Positions 29,446 to 38,465 are shown, counted from the stretch's first letter. The stretch: 64,000 bases of DNA from Paracoccaceae bacterium (GCA_024642725.1 JAHEAO010000004.1:1-64000); one strand, 5' to 3'. The notes: generated from the sequence alone by a model not told the origin. Made by a program: numbers and translations.

Positions 29446-30173
29446 GTCGTCCCGTCCGCAAAAAGCGCAGTCAGTTTCAGGATCGCTTCGTTGACGAGGG
29501 ACGCGTCGCTGCCCCGGATGACGATATTCGCGCCGTAGGCGCCGTTCTGTATGAACGGGTAAGACCCGATGGACAGGGCCGGGTATTCTTCGGCCAGCCG
29601 CGCAAGGGGTCCTGCGATATCGCCTTCCGGCCGGTCGAAACGGACGGTTTGGCTGACCAGCGGCGCGCCCCCGGCCAGTTGCGGCAGGACAGAGGCGACC
29701 ATCGCCTCGAAGACTGCGGGAACGCCGGCCATGACATGGACATTGCCGATGCTGAAACCCGGAGCGCCGGACACCGGGTTGTCGATCAGGCGCGCGCCGT
29801 CCGGGATGCGTGCCATGCGCAGGCGCGCCTCGTTCAGCTCGGTTCCCATGCGTTCGTATCGTTCCGCAAGGATCGCGCGCGCGTCATCGCGCACTCCGAT
29901 TGACACGCCAAAGGCGCAGGCGATGCAATCGGCCGTGATATCATCATGCGTCGGCCCGATGCCGCCCGAAGTGAAGACGTAGTCGTAGGCATCCCGCAAA
30001 GCCTGGGTAGCCGAGACGATGCTTCCGGCGTCGTCCGCCACAACCCTGACTTCTTTCAGGTCGATGCCATGTTTCGTCAGTTCCTGGGCCAGAAAATGCA
30101 TATTGGAATCCCTTGTCCGACCGGACAGGATTTCGTCTCCGATGACCAGCATTGCGGCAGTGGGGTTCGACAT
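29442..30173 (-). CDS. CinA-like molybdopterin-binding (MoaB/MogA fold) protein
   Basis: The 243-residue protein is the N-terminal molybdopterin-binding type of competence/damage-inducible protein CinA, without the C-terminal nicotinamide-nucleotide amidase domain. The segments AAMLVIGDEILSGRTRDSNMHFLAQEL, TSGGIGPTHDDITADCIACAF and NPVSGAPGFSIGNVHVMAGVP are diagnostic. Full CinA recycles NAD precursors, but this short form's role is unproven; it may be a pyrophosphatase-like enzyme. It heads the operon with GNAT, AhpD-like and OmpA-family genes. Confidence 0.88.
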   Translation of the reverse strand: MSNPTAAMLVIGDEILSGRTRDSNMHFLAQELTKHGIDLKEVRVVADDAGSIVSATQALRDAYDYVFTSGGIGPTHDDITADCIACAFGVSIGVRDDARAILAERYERMGTELNEARLRMARIPDGARLIDNPVSGAPGFSIGNVHVMAGVPAVFEAMVASVLPQLAGGAPLVSQTVRFDRPEGDIAGPLARLAEEYPALSIGSYPFIQNGAYGANIVIRGSDASLVNEAILKLTALFADGTT

Positions 30174-30242
30174 GTCTCTTGGCTCCGTGGGCTCTTCAAT
30201 TGCGTATAATGGGCCGCTTCAAGGGATTCCATCCCCTTGCAC

Positions 30243-30262
30243 GGACCATGCAGGTCTGGTCC
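30243..30262. promoter_or_regulatory. Inverted repeat upstream of map
   Basis: GGACCA and TGGTCC (8-bp spacer) lie 55 bp before the map start codon, downstream of a TATAAT-like box at 30205-30210. It may be an operator or 5' UTR hairpin for map. The link is positional only. Confidence 0.3.
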
Positions 30263-30316
30263 TTTCGGACGTCAGCGCATATGTAGTCGGAAACAACCAC
30301 CAAACGGAGCGATCCC

Positions 30317-31153
30317 GTGGATGAGCGCAATCGAGGTCGCGTGACCAAAGACGGTATTCGGATATACGAGGTCTCGGACTTCGCCGGGATGCGCAAGGCT
30401 GGTCATCTGGCTGCGCAAATACTTGATGAGATTGCTGAATATGTCGAACCGGGGGTGACGACCGCGCGGCTGGACGAAATTATCACCAACAAGGTAGAGG
30501 CCGCCGGCGCGAAATCCGCGACCATCGGCTACAAGGGCTATCAGCATGCCAGCTGCATTTCGGTGAATCATGTCGTCTGCCACGGCATACCCGGCGGCAA
30601 GATTCCCGGACGCAGCAATGATGTCATCCTCGATCAGGATATCATCAACATCGACGTCACCGTGATCGTCGACGGCTGGTATGGCGACACCAGCCGCATG
30701 TATGTCGCGGGAACACCCAAACCTTTTGCCGAACGCCTCATTCAGGTCACGCATGACGCGCTGATGAAGGGGATCGAGGCGGTCAAGCCGGGCAATACTT
30801 TCGGAGATATCGGTTTCGCGATCCAGCAATTCGTTGAGGCGGAACGCATGTCCGTCGTGCGTGATTTCTGTGGGCACGGTCTTGGCCGTGTCTTTCACGC
30901 GCCGCCGAATGTTCTGCACTACGGTCGCCCGGGCACCGGCGCGACACTTGAGGAAGGCATGATCTTCACCATCGAACCTATGGTGAACCTCGGCCGTCCG
31001 GAAACCCGAATTCTGCCGGATGACTGGACCGCTATCACGCGCGACAAGAAACTGTCGGCGCAGTTCGAACATTCTGTCGGTGTGACTGCGGAGGGGGTCG
31101 AGATCTTCACGCTGTCCCCTGCGGGGCTTTTCCACCCCACGAAGCCGGCCTGA
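30317..31153 (+). CDS. map: Type I methionine aminopeptidase
   Basis: MAP removes the N-terminal methionine of nascent proteins. The 278-residue protein shows all five metal ligands expected from the E. coli enzyme: D103 (NIDVTV), D114 (YGDTS), H177 (CGHGLG), E210 (TIEP) and E241 (FEHS), plus the substrate histidine H184 (FHAPP). It appears to start with GTG at 30317, with ACGGAG about 8 bp upstream. The N-terminus is about ten residues longer than in E. coli. It diverges from the cinA-like operon. Confidence 0.96.
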   Translation: MDERNRGRVTKDGIRIYEVSDFAGMRKAGHLAAQILDEIAEYVEPGVTTARLDEIITNKVEAAGAKSATIGYKGYQHASCISVNHVVCHGIPGGKIPGRSNDVILDQDIINIDVTVIVDGWYGDTSRMYVAGTPKPFAERLIQVTHDALMKGIEAVKPGNTFGDIGFAIQQFVEAERMSVVRDFCGHGLGRVFHAPPNVLHYGRPGTGATLEEGMIFTIEPMVNLGRPETRILPDDWTAITRDKKLSAQFEHSVGVTAEGVEIFTLSPAGLFHPTKPA

Positions 31154-31252
31154 TCCCTGATCTTCTGCCGCAAAATCTTCGCCGCGCCCCGGCAGAAATC
31201 CGGGTGTCGCCGCTTTCACCAACACACCGCCCCCCGGATACGGAACTTTACC

Positions 31253-32293
31253 ATGACCCGATCGCTGAGAATTCTTCTTGTTGCATCCATTGCCAGCCTT
31301 GGCCTCGGCGGGTTTGCCGCCGCGCAGGAATTCACGCTGCGGTTTCAGCATTTCGTTTCTCCGCTATCGGCAAATCCGACCTACTTCATGGAGCCCTGGG
31401 CCCGGAAGGTCGAAACGGAGTCAGGCGGGCGCATCAAGATAGAGATTTTCCCGATGATGCAACTGGGGGGCAAAGCGCCTGACCAGTACGATCTGATCCG
31501 CGACGGAGCGATCGATGGTGGCTGGGTCATCCCGGGCTACCAGCCCGGTCGCTTTCCGCAGTCCGAAGCACTGGAACTGCCTTTCATGGTCACGAAATCA
31601 GGCGAAGAGGCCAGCAAAGCGGCCTGGGTTTACACCCAAAAATACCTGATGGACGATTTTTCCGATGTCCATGTGATCGTCGCGCATATGCACGGGCCCG
31701 GTATCGTGCACAAGAAAGGCAGCGCGGTCCAGAGCGTCGAGGATTTCAAGGGTCTCAAGCTCCGCGCCCCGTCCCGACCTGCAACCCTGCTTCTGGACAA
31801 GCTTGGTGCTGTTCCGATCGGGTTGCCGGTTCCGGCCTTCCCCGAAGCCTTGGCCAAGGGCGTGCTCGATGGCGGCGTCATCACCTGGGAAATGTCGCCG
31901 TCGCTCAAGCTGAACGAGCTGACGGACAGCCATACAGACGTGGCCGGCGACAAGTCGTTGTACAACCTCTATTTCATATGGGCGATGAACAAGGCAAAAT
32001 ACGATGCCCTGCCGGATGATCTGAAGGCGGTGATCGATGCCAATTCCGGCTTTCACGCCTCAGCTCTCGCCGGGCGGGCGCATGACACCGGCGATACGGA
32101 AGGTCGCGACCTGATGGCCGCCGATCGCAATGAAATCGCCACCCTGTCGGAATCCGAAACAGATCGGATCAAGGTGCTTGGGGAAGAGGTGATCGCAGAC
32201 TGGATTGCCGAGATGACAGGGCGTGGTCTTGACGCGGCTGCACTGGTTGCCGATGTCCGCGCGGCAGTTCAGGTAACCCGCGACGCCGAATGA
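31253..32293 (+). CDS. TRAP-transporter solute-binding protein (DctP family), orphan
   Basis: A 346-residue periplasmic protein with signal peptide MTRSLRILLVASIASLGLGGFAAAQ and the DctP pattern LRFQHFVSPLSANPTYFMEPWARKVETESGGRIKIEIFP, FKGLKLRAPSRPATLLLDKLGAVPIGLPVPAFPEALAKGVLDGG. DctP proteins deliver organic acids or similar solutes to a DctQM permease. No dctQ or dctM gene lies beside it, so it either serves a distant permease or is a remnant or sensor protein. The downstream neighbour (rsmD) is convergent with a 19-bp gap. Confidence 0.92.
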   Translation: MTRSLRILLVASIASLGLGGFAAAQEFTLRFQHFVSPLSANPTYFMEPWARKVETESGGRIKIEIFPMMQLGGKAPDQYDLIRDGAIDGGWVIPGYQPGRFPQSEALELPFMVTKSGEEASKAAWVYTQKYLMDDFSDVHVIVAHMHGPGIVHKKGSAVQSVEDFKGLKLRAPSRPATLLLDKLGAVPIGLPVPAFPEALAKGVLDGGVITWEMSPSLKLNELTDSHTDVAGDKSLYNLYFIWAMNKAKYDALPDDLKAVIDANSGFHASALAGRAHDTGDTEGRDLMAADRNEIATLSESETDRIKVLGEEVIADWIAEMTGRGLDAAALVADVRAAVQVTRDAE

Positions 32294-32311
32294 CCGCGGC
32301 GGCGGACGGCG

Positions 32312-32875
32312 TCAGGCGACACGTTCTAGAATGCTGACGATCGTGTCGCCGTATTTGCGCTGGTCGCGCAGCCGCAATCCGGGCGGGATCTCTGGCGGTC
32401 GGTTTTCTTCCCAGACGATAATTGCGCCCGGAGCGAGCCAGTCGCCGTCCAGCGCGGCGGCAATCGCCTTTTCGCCCAGACCCATGCCGTAGGGCGGATC
32501 AAGAAAGACCAGTTCTGCACGGCGGCCGTGCCGGTCGCCCAACTTGGTCGCATCGCGGCGAAACAACTTGGTCGTGCCCTGCGTCCGCGTCAGGTCGATG
32601 TTTCTGCGGATCAGCGCACGCGCCTTTGTTCCATCATCGACGAAGGTGACATTCGCGGCCCCCCGTGACAGTGCTTCGAACCCCAGCGCGCCGGTGCCTG
32701 CGAATAGGTCCAGCACCTCTTTGCCCCGAATCGGGTCGCCATAAGCTCCGCCCATCAGCACGTTGAAAATGCTTTCCCGGACGCGGTCCGTGGTGGGTCG
32801 CAGATGCGCGCCCTCGTCGCCCTTGCCGACAGGGGCCAGAGTCAGCCCGCGCAGAGTGCCCGCGATGATCCGCAT
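32312..32875 (-). CDS. rsmD: 16S rRNA (guanine(966)-N2)-methyltransferase
   Basis: RsmD methylates G966 of 16S rRNA. The 187-residue protein has the SAM motif LDLFAGTGALGFEALSRGA, catalytic FLDPPYGMGL (DPPY motif) and the N-terminal RIIAGTLRGLTL typical of RsmD. It sits 4 bp downstream of the flavoprotein gene on the same strand, so both are probably cotranscribed. Confidence 0.95.
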   Translation of the reverse strand: MRIIAGTLRGLTLAPVGKGDEGAHLRPTTDRVRESIFNVLMGGAYGDPIRGKEVLDLFAGTGALGFEALSRGAANVTFVDDGTKARALIRRNIDLTRTQGTTKLFRRDATKLGDRHGRRAELVFLDPPYGMGLGEKAIAAALDGDWLAPGAIIVWEENRPPEIPPGLRLRDQRKYGDTIVSILERVA

Positions 32876-32878
32876 AGA

Positions 32879-34090
32879 TCAGGCCTTAAGCAAGGCTTTG
32901 AGGTCCGTCGCAGGGTCCGCAACGACATCGGGCGCCGGTGATTTTCCGGCTTCGATCAGCCGTTTGCCAACCATATAGGCGCGCGGATCGTTTGCGGCGT
33001 CGACCGCAAGCAACTGGTCGCCCCGATAATACCAGAACGATCGTGCGCCTTCAGCCTCGCCCTCGCGTTCGACCACCTTGTCATAGCCTGCGTTCAGCCC
33101 CGCGATTTGCAGCTTCAGGTCATACTGATCCGACCAGAACCACGGCTTCGCCTCATAGGGTTTGCCCGCGCCAAGCATGTTGGCGGCGACACATTCTGCC
33201 TGATCGATTGCATTGCCGACACTCTCCAGCCGGATCCTCTTGTCCTTGTAAGGGAATGAAGCACAATCGCCCGCCGCCCAGATGGCGGGGTCGGAGCTCC
33301 GCCCCTCGGCATCCACCCTGATCCCGTTCTCGATCGCCAGCCCCGCAGCCTCGGCCAATTCGGTAGCCGGGGCAATGCCGACGCCGACAAGCACGAAATC
33401 GACCGGCAGTTCACTTCCATCGCTCAATCGCGCCGCCGTGACGTGCCCGTCGCCCAGCAGTCGGTCCAACCCGATGCCCTCGCGGATGGTGACACCGTGG
33501 CCCTGATGGGCGGCACGGAAATAGTCAGAGGTTTGCGGCGCTGCGACGCGCTGCAGGATGCGTTCGGCCATTTCGACCAGAGTCACCTTCAGCCCCTTCT
33601 TCGACGCCACCGCCGCTGCCTCAAGCCCGATATATCCGCCGCCGACGATCAGCACCCGCCGCCCTTCACGGAACTCCGGTTCCATCGCATCGACATCGGC
33701 GAGGGTGCGAACGGCATAGACGCCCTCCATGTCACCACCGATGGCGGCCGGCAGGCTGCGCGGCACCGATCCGGTCGTCAGGGCAAGTTGGTCATACTTC
33801 ACCTGTTCGCCGCCAACGGTCACTGTCTTGGCTGCCGGATCGATTCCGGCCACCTTCTGTCCCAACCGCAGCGCAATATCATGTTCTGCATAAAAGCTTT
33901 CGGGCCGCAGATAGAGCCGCTCGAGCGCCATTTCACCCAGGAGATAGCCCTTCGAGAGCGGTGGACGCTGGTATGGCGGCACCGGTTCTTCGCCGATCAG
34001 GGTGATGTCGCCGTCAAACCCGAGGTCACGCAATTTGGTGACCAGTGACTGTCCGGCCTGCCCGGCCCCGATGACAACGATATGGCTCAT
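32879..34090 (-). CDS. FAD/NAD(P)-dependent ferredoxin-reductase-like oxidoreductase
   Basis: The 403-residue flavoprotein has an FAD loop MSHIVVIGAGQAGQSLVTKLR and the signature PYQRPPLSKGYLLG. The NAD(P) loop VLIVGGGYIGLEAAAVASKKG follows, then the FAD-pyrophosphate motif IWAAGDCAS and the DQYDLKLQIAGL C-terminal domain. This set belongs to the rhodocoxin/putidaredoxin-reductase family (cytochrome P450 or dioxygenase electron chains). No ferredoxin or P450 gene is adjacent. ATG 34090 fits the glycine-rich start; an ORF extension to 34147 is not supported. The gene is divergent from the peroxiredoxin gene. Confidence 0.9.
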   Translation of the reverse strand: MSHIVVIGAGQAGQSLVTKLRDLGFDGDITLIGEEPVPPYQRPPLSKGYLLGEMALERLYLRPESFYAEHDIALRLGQKVAGIDPAAKTVTVGGEQVKYDQLALTTGSVPRSLPAAIGGDMEGVYAVRTLADVDAMEPEFREGRRVLIVGGGYIGLEAAAVASKKGLKVTLVEMAERILQRVAAPQTSDYFRAAHQGHGVTIREGIGLDRLLGDGHVTAARLSDGSELPVDFVLVGVGIAPATELAEAAGLAIENGIRVDAEGRSSDPAIWAAGDCASFPYKDKRIRLESVGNAIDQAECVAANMLGAGKPYEAKPWFWSDQYDLKLQIAGLNAGYDKVVEREGEAEGARSFWYYRGDQLLAVDAANDPRAYMVGKRLIEAGKSPAPDVVADPATDLKALLKA

Positions 34091-34175
34091 GCCTGCCCCC
34101 ATTTTTCTGCTGGTCAGCGTCCCGACCGACCCTATATCTAGCGCCAAGCGAAACGCAATCTTGCAGGGCCCCTAC

Positions 34176-34664
34176 ATGACGATTTCAATTGGTGAACAAT
34201 TACCTTCCGCAACGCTTCTGCAAATCGGGCAGGACGGCCCCGAAGAAGTCTCGCTCGATGACAAGATAAAAGGCCGCAAGGTTGTCATCTTCGGTCTTCC
34301 GGGTGCTTTTACCCGGACCTGCACTGCGGCCCATGTGCCCAGTTTCATCCGCACCAAGGATCAGTTCGATGCCAAGGGCGTGGATGAGATCATCTGCATC
34401 GCGGTCAACGATCCGCATGTCATGAACGCCTGGGCCAAGTCCACCGGGGGCGGCGAGGCGGGCATTACCTTTCTTGCCGATGCCGCAAGCGCCTTCACCG
34501 GCGATATCGGCATGCAGTTCGACGCCCCGCCCGCTGGCTTCTACAAGCGTTCGATGCGCTACGTCATGTATGTCGAAGACGGCGTCGTGAAAGTGCTGAA
34601 CAAGGAAGAACAGCGCGGCGTCTGTGAAATGACGGCAGGCGAAACGCTGCTTACCCAGATCTGA
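34176..34664 (+). CDS. Peroxiredoxin, Prx5 (AhpC/TSA-type)
   Basis: A 162-residue thiol peroxidase that reduces hydrogen peroxide or organic peroxides. The peroxidatic cysteine is C49 in PGAFTRTCTAAHVPSF, a Prx5-type active site; the usual P-T-C triad appears with Arg in place of Pro. FLADAASAFTGDIGM and RYVMYVEDGVVKVLNKE are family features. Prx5 enzymes often use glutathione or glutaredoxin. The start at 34176 was chosen because the longer ORF to 34002 is antisense to the flavoprotein gene. Confidence 0.93.
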   Translation: MTISIGEQLPSATLLQIGQDGPEEVSLDDKIKGRKVVIFGLPGAFTRTCTAAHVPSFIRTKDQFDAKGVDEIICIAVNDPHVMNAWAKSTGGGEAGITFLADAASAFTGDIGMQFDAPPAGFYKRSMRYVMYVEDGVVKVLNKEEQRGVCEMTAGETLLTQI

Positions 34665-34668
34665 GCGC

Positions 34669-34965
34669 TCACGGCATCAGGCTGTCCATCTTTCTGGCCA
34701 GCCTGACGTCAAGCTCGGTCAACCCGTTGGCATCATGCGTGCTCAACACGACCTCGACGGTCCTGTAAACATTTGACCATTCCGGGTGGTGGTTCAGCTT
34801 CTCGGCCCAAAGCGCCACCTGCGCCATCCAGCCGAAAGCCTGAACGAAATTTTTGAAAACAAATGTTTTCCTGATTGCATCGCGCCCCTCGACCGGCGCC
34901 CAGCCGGTGCCTTCCAGTTCGACCAATGCGGCATTGCGGGCCTCGACGCCCAACAGCTCGTTCAT
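34669..34965 (-). CDS. phhB: 4a-hydroxytetrahydrobiopterin dehydratase (PCD/DCoH)
   Basis: A 98-residue pterin-4a-carbinolamine dehydratase that dehydrates the 4a-hydroxy pterin cofactor after phenylalanine hydroxylation. The key motif [36 protein letters not shown] has the catalytic His-His and Trp. phhA, the phenylalanine hydroxylase, is not in the window. The gene overlaps the 3' end of the DUF482 acyltransferase by 4 bp and ends the four-gene operon. Confidence 0.95.
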   Translation of the reverse strand: MNELLGVEARNAALVELEGTGWAPVEGRDAIRKTFVFKNFVQAFGWMAQVALWAEKLNHHPEWSNVYRTVEVVLSTHDANGLTELDVRLARKMDSLMP

Positions 34966-36143
34966 ATGTCTTCCTCCCCCGTTTTGCGGAACGGCCCGTA
35001 GCCGGTCAGAAACTCGTTCTCTTCCTTCACCGCGGCGCGTTCCTCATCCAGAAACTGTGCAACCGCCCGCCTGAATCCCGGATCTCGGATCCAGTGCAGC
35101 GAATGGGTGACGACGGGCAGATAGCCTCGTGCTAGCTTGTGTTCGCCCTGCGCCCCGGCCTCGACCCGCGAAAGGCCATGTTCGATGGCAAACTCGATCG
35201 CGCGATAATAGCAGAGTTCGAAATGCAGGTTGCGGTGGTCTTCGATGCAGCCCCAATAACGGCCGTAGAGAACGCTGCGGCCAATGAAATTCAGGGCTCC
35301 GGCAAGATAGGTCCCACCGCGTTCGGCCAGCACCAGCAGTATGTCGTCCCGCATCGTTGCCTGAACCTCGTCAAAGAAGGCCCGCGTCAGATAGGGCCTG
35401 CCCCATTTCCGCGCGCCCGTATCCTGGTAGAACTGCCAGAATGCATCCCAGTGTTCCGGCTCGATCCTGTCCCCCGTCAGCGACAGGATCTGCCCGCCGA
35501 AACCCGTTGCAACGGTCCGCTCCTTGCGGATGTTCTTTCGTTTTCGAGAGGACAGATCGTTCAGGAACGCCTCGAAACTGTCATAGCCGCGATTGACCCA
35601 GTGGAACTGCTGGCTCGACCTGTGCATCAACCCGAGGGCTTCGCCCGCGGCGGCCTCTTCCGAGGTGCAAAACGTAATGTGCAGCGACGACAGTTCGTTC
35701 TCTGCGGCAACCTGCACTGCGCCCTGAACCAGGGCCGCCATACCGGTGTCGTGAAATCCGGGCCGGATCAGAAATCGGCGACCGGTGGCTGGCGTGAATG
35801 GGACAGCGATCTGCAATTTTGGGTAATATCGCCCGCCCGCGTTTTCATAGGCATTCGCCCAGGAGAAATCGAAGATGTATTCGCCCTGGCTATGGCCCTT
35901 GGAATACATCGGCGCAACGGCGATGATCCGACCCTCGATGCGGGCCGACAAGTATCGCGGTGTCCAGCCGGAGCCCCGGCCAACCGAACCCGACCGTTCC
36001 AGCGCCGCGAGGAATCGGTAGGTCGTGAACGGATCGAACGGCCGTCCTCCGTCTTCTGCTTCGGGGCAGGCGCAGGCATCCCAATCCTCGGCACCGATTT
36101 CATCAATCGTCGCGTGCAGGCCTATTTCAATGCGCGTCTCGAT
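34962..36143 (-). CDS. DUF482 / GNAT-like acyltransferase with no canonical start codon
   Basis: The reading frame encodes a DUF482-type (peptidogalycan biosynthesis-like) GNAT-superfamily acyltransferase. The core is clear: [53 protein letters not shown] and [18 protein letters not shown]. The conserved N-terminal region ([41 protein letters not shown]) lies upstream of the first ordinary start codon, a TTG at 35951. From the TGA that ends the GDPD gene to 35951 the frame has no ATG, GTG or TTG. I place the start at ATC 36143, with GGGAGA eight bases before it, giving 393 residues, which fits the family. ATT at 36131 is an alternative. A sequencing error cannot be excluded. Confidence 0.65.
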   Translation of the reverse strand: METRIEIGLHATIDEIGAEDWDACACPEAEDGGRPFDPFTTYRFLAALERSGSVGRGSGWTPRYLSARIEGRIIAVAPMYSKGHSQGEYIFDFSWANAYENAGGRYYPKLQIAVPFTPATGRRFLIRPGFHDTGMAALVQGAVQVAAENELSSLHITFCTSEEAAAGEALGLMHRSSQQFHWVNRGYDSFEAFLNDLSSRKRKNIRKERTVATGFGGQILSLTGDRIEPEHWDAFWQFYQDTGARKWGRPYLTRAFFDEVQATMRDDILLVLAERGGTYLAGALNFIGRSVLYGRYWGCIEDHRNLHFELCYYRAIEFAIEHGLSRVEAGAQGEHKLARGYLPVVTHSLHWIRDPGFRRAVAQFLDEERAAVKEENEFLTGYGPFRKTGEEDI

Positions 36144-36197
36144 CTTTGGTTCTCCCGGCCATTGTTCGTCTGCTAGCTGGCCCTCGGTGATTTGAAA

Positions 36198-36968
36198 TCA
36201 AGTGCCGGGCAAAGTGGCGAGATACCCTTCGAAAGTGACATTGCCGGCTACAAGCCGGGCCTTTGCCTCGGCCTTGGGAGACCGGATTGTCCAGCACAGT
36301 ATCGCGCCGCCCGCCGCCTTGATCTCGGACACGCGGGCGCGTTTGAGATCGCTGGCCTGATGCGAGATGAAACTGGCGCCGACCCGGTCATAATCAGGGA
36401 TACCGCGTAGCCGCACCAAGGTCGCGCGCGGGATTCCGCGCCAGTTGGCGATGCTGAAATTGCAGGTTGTCAGGCCGCGCGGGACATCCGGCGCGGCTTC
36501 GGCAAGAGCCGCCACCGAATGAGGGTTGAAGGACATCAGTGCCACCGGCCCGCCGTAACCTTTCAGTGCCTTAGCAACCGCCTGTTCAAGCTCACCCACC
36601 GCGCGGCCGAGCTTACCATCCTGGTCCTTGATCTCGATCAGCAGGGGAACCTTGCCTGCGACCAGATCCAACACCTCGGGCAAGGTCGGGATGCCTTCGT
36701 CGCCGCCCTTCAGGGGAATCTTCGCCAGCGTCGCGGCATCATGTTGCCGGACCAGCCCCTTGCGGGCCGTCAGCCGTCCAAGATCGTCGTCGTGAAACAC
36801 CATCGCCTGGTTGTCGGCCGATAGCTGGACGTCCAGTTCGATGCCATATCCCCGTTCCATCGCCGCCCGCATCGCGGCGCGGGAATTTTCCGGCCGCCCC
36901 GCCTCAAGGTCGTGCAAGGCGCGATGCGCCAGCGGGGTCGTCAGGAAGGATGGCGCCAGTTTTGTCAT
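36198..36968 (-). CDS. Glycerophosphodiester phosphodiesterase-family protein
   Basis: A 256-residue TIM-barrel hydrolase with the GDPD motifs HRALHDLEAGRPENSRAAMRAAMERGYGIELDVQLSADNQAMVFHDDDLGRLT (metal and catalytic E/D/H residues) and LLIEIKDQDGKLGRA. It should release sn-glycerol 3-phosphate from glycerophosphodiesters. No signal peptide is visible, so it is probably cytoplasmic. The ATG overlaps the RidA stop by 4 bp. The next gene in the operon continues in the same frame after the TGA at 36198-36200. Confidence 0.9.
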   Translation of the reverse strand: MTKLAPSFLTTPLAHRALHDLEAGRPENSRAAMRAAMERGYGIELDVQLSADNQAMVFHDDDLGRLTARKGLVRQHDAATLAKIPLKGGDEGIPTLPEVLDLVAGKVPLLIEIKDQDGKLGRAVGELEQAVAKALKGYGGPVALMSFNPHSVAALAEAAPDVPRGLTTCNFSIANWRGIPRATLVRLRGIPDYDRVGASFISHQASDLKRARVSEIKAAGGAILCWTIRSPKAEAKARLVAGNVTFEGYLATLPGT

Positions 36969-37429
36969 CTGATCTGGAAGACCGCCTCGATCTCGACCGC
37001 AACACCCAGGGGCAGCGCCGCCACACCGACTGCTGCGCGCGCGTGCTTGCCCGCGTCCCCAAGTACCTCGACCATGAAGTCCGACGCGCCGTTAATTACT
37101 TTTGGATGGTCGGTGAAGTCAGGGTGGGAATTGACGAAGCCGCCAAGTTTGACCACCCGGACGAGCCGGTCAAGATCGCCTTCGCAGGCCGCCTTCAACT
37201 GCGCCAGCAGGTTGATCGCGCAGACCCGCGCGGCGGCCGCGCCGTCCTCGATGTTCATCCCGTCACCCAGCCGACCCTTGATCAGCCCGTCAGGTCCGGT
37301 CGAGATCTGGCCAGAGACATAGACCATGTCGCCGGCCCTGACATAGGGCACGTAATTGGCCGCCGGAGCGGGGGCAGAGGGAAGGGTCACGCCCAGTTCC
37401 ACCAATTTGGCCTCTATGCGTCCGCTCAT
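36965..37429 (-). CDS. RidA-family protein (YjgF/YER057c/UK114), long form
   Basis: A 154-residue trimeric-type protein whose canonical members hydrolyse reactive enamine/imine intermediates. It matches the longer RidA-like family (VRAGDMVYVSGQISTGPDGLIKGRLGDGMNIEDGAAAARVCAINLLAQLKAACEGDLDRLVRVVKLGGFVNS). The catalytic arginine region common to RidA is less clear here, so imine hydrolase activity is not certain. A strong GAGGAGGAC Shine-Dalgarno precedes the ATG. It heads the operon with GDPD, DUF482 and phhB. Confidence 0.9.
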   Translation of the reverse strand: MSGRIEAKLVELGVTLPSAPAPAANYVPYVRAGDMVYVSGQISTGPDGLIKGRLGDGMNIEDGAAAARVCAINLLAQLKAACEGDLDRLVRVVKLGGFVNSHPDFTDHPKVINGASDFMVEVLGDAGKHARAAVGVAALPLGVAVEIEAVFQIR

Positions 37430-37464
37430 CGTCAGTCCTCCTCTGGAAATTGTCAGGGCGGACG

Positions 37465-37674
37465 CTAGCGGTGTTGTGACAGGTTGAAAACCGCTTTCTC
37501 AAGCACTCGAAGTTCACGATGCTGCGCCTTCGTTTCAAGCTCCCGCCGGGATCGGGCTGCACCCGGCCGTTCATCTGCGTGACGCAGGCGGTGAAATCCG
37601 ACCATCTGTCCAAATAGCTGCAGAAAAAGGGTGACCTCTGGTCTATTAAGCTGTTCCATGACTTCGTCGGACAT
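37465..37674 (-). CDS. Possible small protein upstream of the RidA gene
   Basis: A 69-residue frame starting MSDEVMEQLNRPEVTLFLQLFGQMVGF and ending in a charged helix (RSRRELETKAQHRELRVLEKAVFNLS) lies between ridA-like and mlaA. It has a plausible amphipathic helix and a basic tail but no good Shine-Dalgarno, and it is not a family I know. Its third-codon GC is lower than that of its neighbours. It may be a real small gene or part of the leader of the RidA operon. Confidence 0.35.
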   Translation of the reverse strand: MSDEVMEQLNRPEVTLFLQLFGQMVGFHRLRHADERPGAARSRRELETKAQHRELRVLEKAVFNLSQHR

Positions 37675-37720
37675 GTGAAACTGGTTCCGGGGTTCAGTTT
37701 GTTTCCGGAGAGGGCGTTTG

Positions 37721-38464
37721 TTGAATTCAAGATTACCTTTCCTGCTTGCGCTTGTTTTCTCTGGCCTGCTTGGCGGATGCGGGACACCAGAGATCGCCAG
37801 TGGAATCAACGATCCCTACGAAGAGGTGAATCGCCGCAATCATGAGAAAATCGTGAATGGCGACCGGTCCTTCCTGCGTCCTGCCGCTTATGGGTATGCC
37901 GGGGCCGTGCCCAAGCCGGTGCGCACCGGCATCAGCAATTTTGCCGCGAACCTCGGTTTGCCGAGTGATGTTCTGAACAACCTGCTGCAGTTGCGGCTCC
38001 CCGATGCAATGCACAACAGTGTCCGGTTCCTGGTGAATTCCACAGTTGGCCTTGGCGGCGTTCTTGACCCCGGGTCGCGGATCGGACTGACCGCGCGCGA
38101 CACGGATTTCGGTGAAACCTTGCATGTCTGGGGTGCCGGTGAAGGGGTCTACGTTGTGTTTCCCGGCGTCGGGCCGTCGACCACCCGCGATGTTGTGGGA
38201 AAGGGTGTCGATCTGCTGATCAACCCGGTCTGGTATCTGGTTGGCCTGCCAGAGGTGCTGGCCTATCCCGTCGTCGTCGGGCTGGCCGCGCTTGATACGC
38301 GCTACAGTTTCGGCGAGACGGTCGATTCGTTGCTTTATGACAGCGCCGACAGCTATGCCCAGACCAGATTGCTCTACCTTGAAAACCGGCGCTTCCAACT
38401 GTCCGGAGGGGTGCAAGAAGAAAATGGCGACCTATATGACCTTTATGATGAAAGCTTTGAGTAA
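37721..38464 (+). CDS. mlaA: MlaA (VacJ) outer-membrane lipoprotein
   Basis: MlaA extracts phospholipids from the outer leaflet of the outer membrane and passes them to MlaC. The 247-residue protein starts MNSRLPFLLALVFSGLLGGC with a lipobox and C20, then NDPYEEVNRRNHEKI, LNNLLQLR and DPGSRIGLTARDTDFGETLHVWGAGEGVYVVFPGVGPSTTRDVVG, all typical of VacJ. The start is a TTG (37721, or 37718 directly before it) placed about 7 bp after GGAGAGGG. mlaC follows at once. Confidence 0.93.
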   Translation: MNSRLPFLLALVFSGLLGGCGTPEIASGINDPYEEVNRRNHEKIVNGDRSFLRPAAYGYAGAVPKPVRTGISNFAANLGLPSDVLNNLLQLRLPDAMHNSVRFLVNSTVGLGGVLDPGSRIGLTARDTDFGETLHVWGAGEGVYVVFPGVGPSTTRDVVGKGVDLLINPVWYLVGLPEVLAYPVVVGLAALDTRYSFGETVDSLLYDSADSYAQTRLLYLENRRFQLSGGVQEENGDLYDLYDESFE

Positions 38465-38465
38465 G

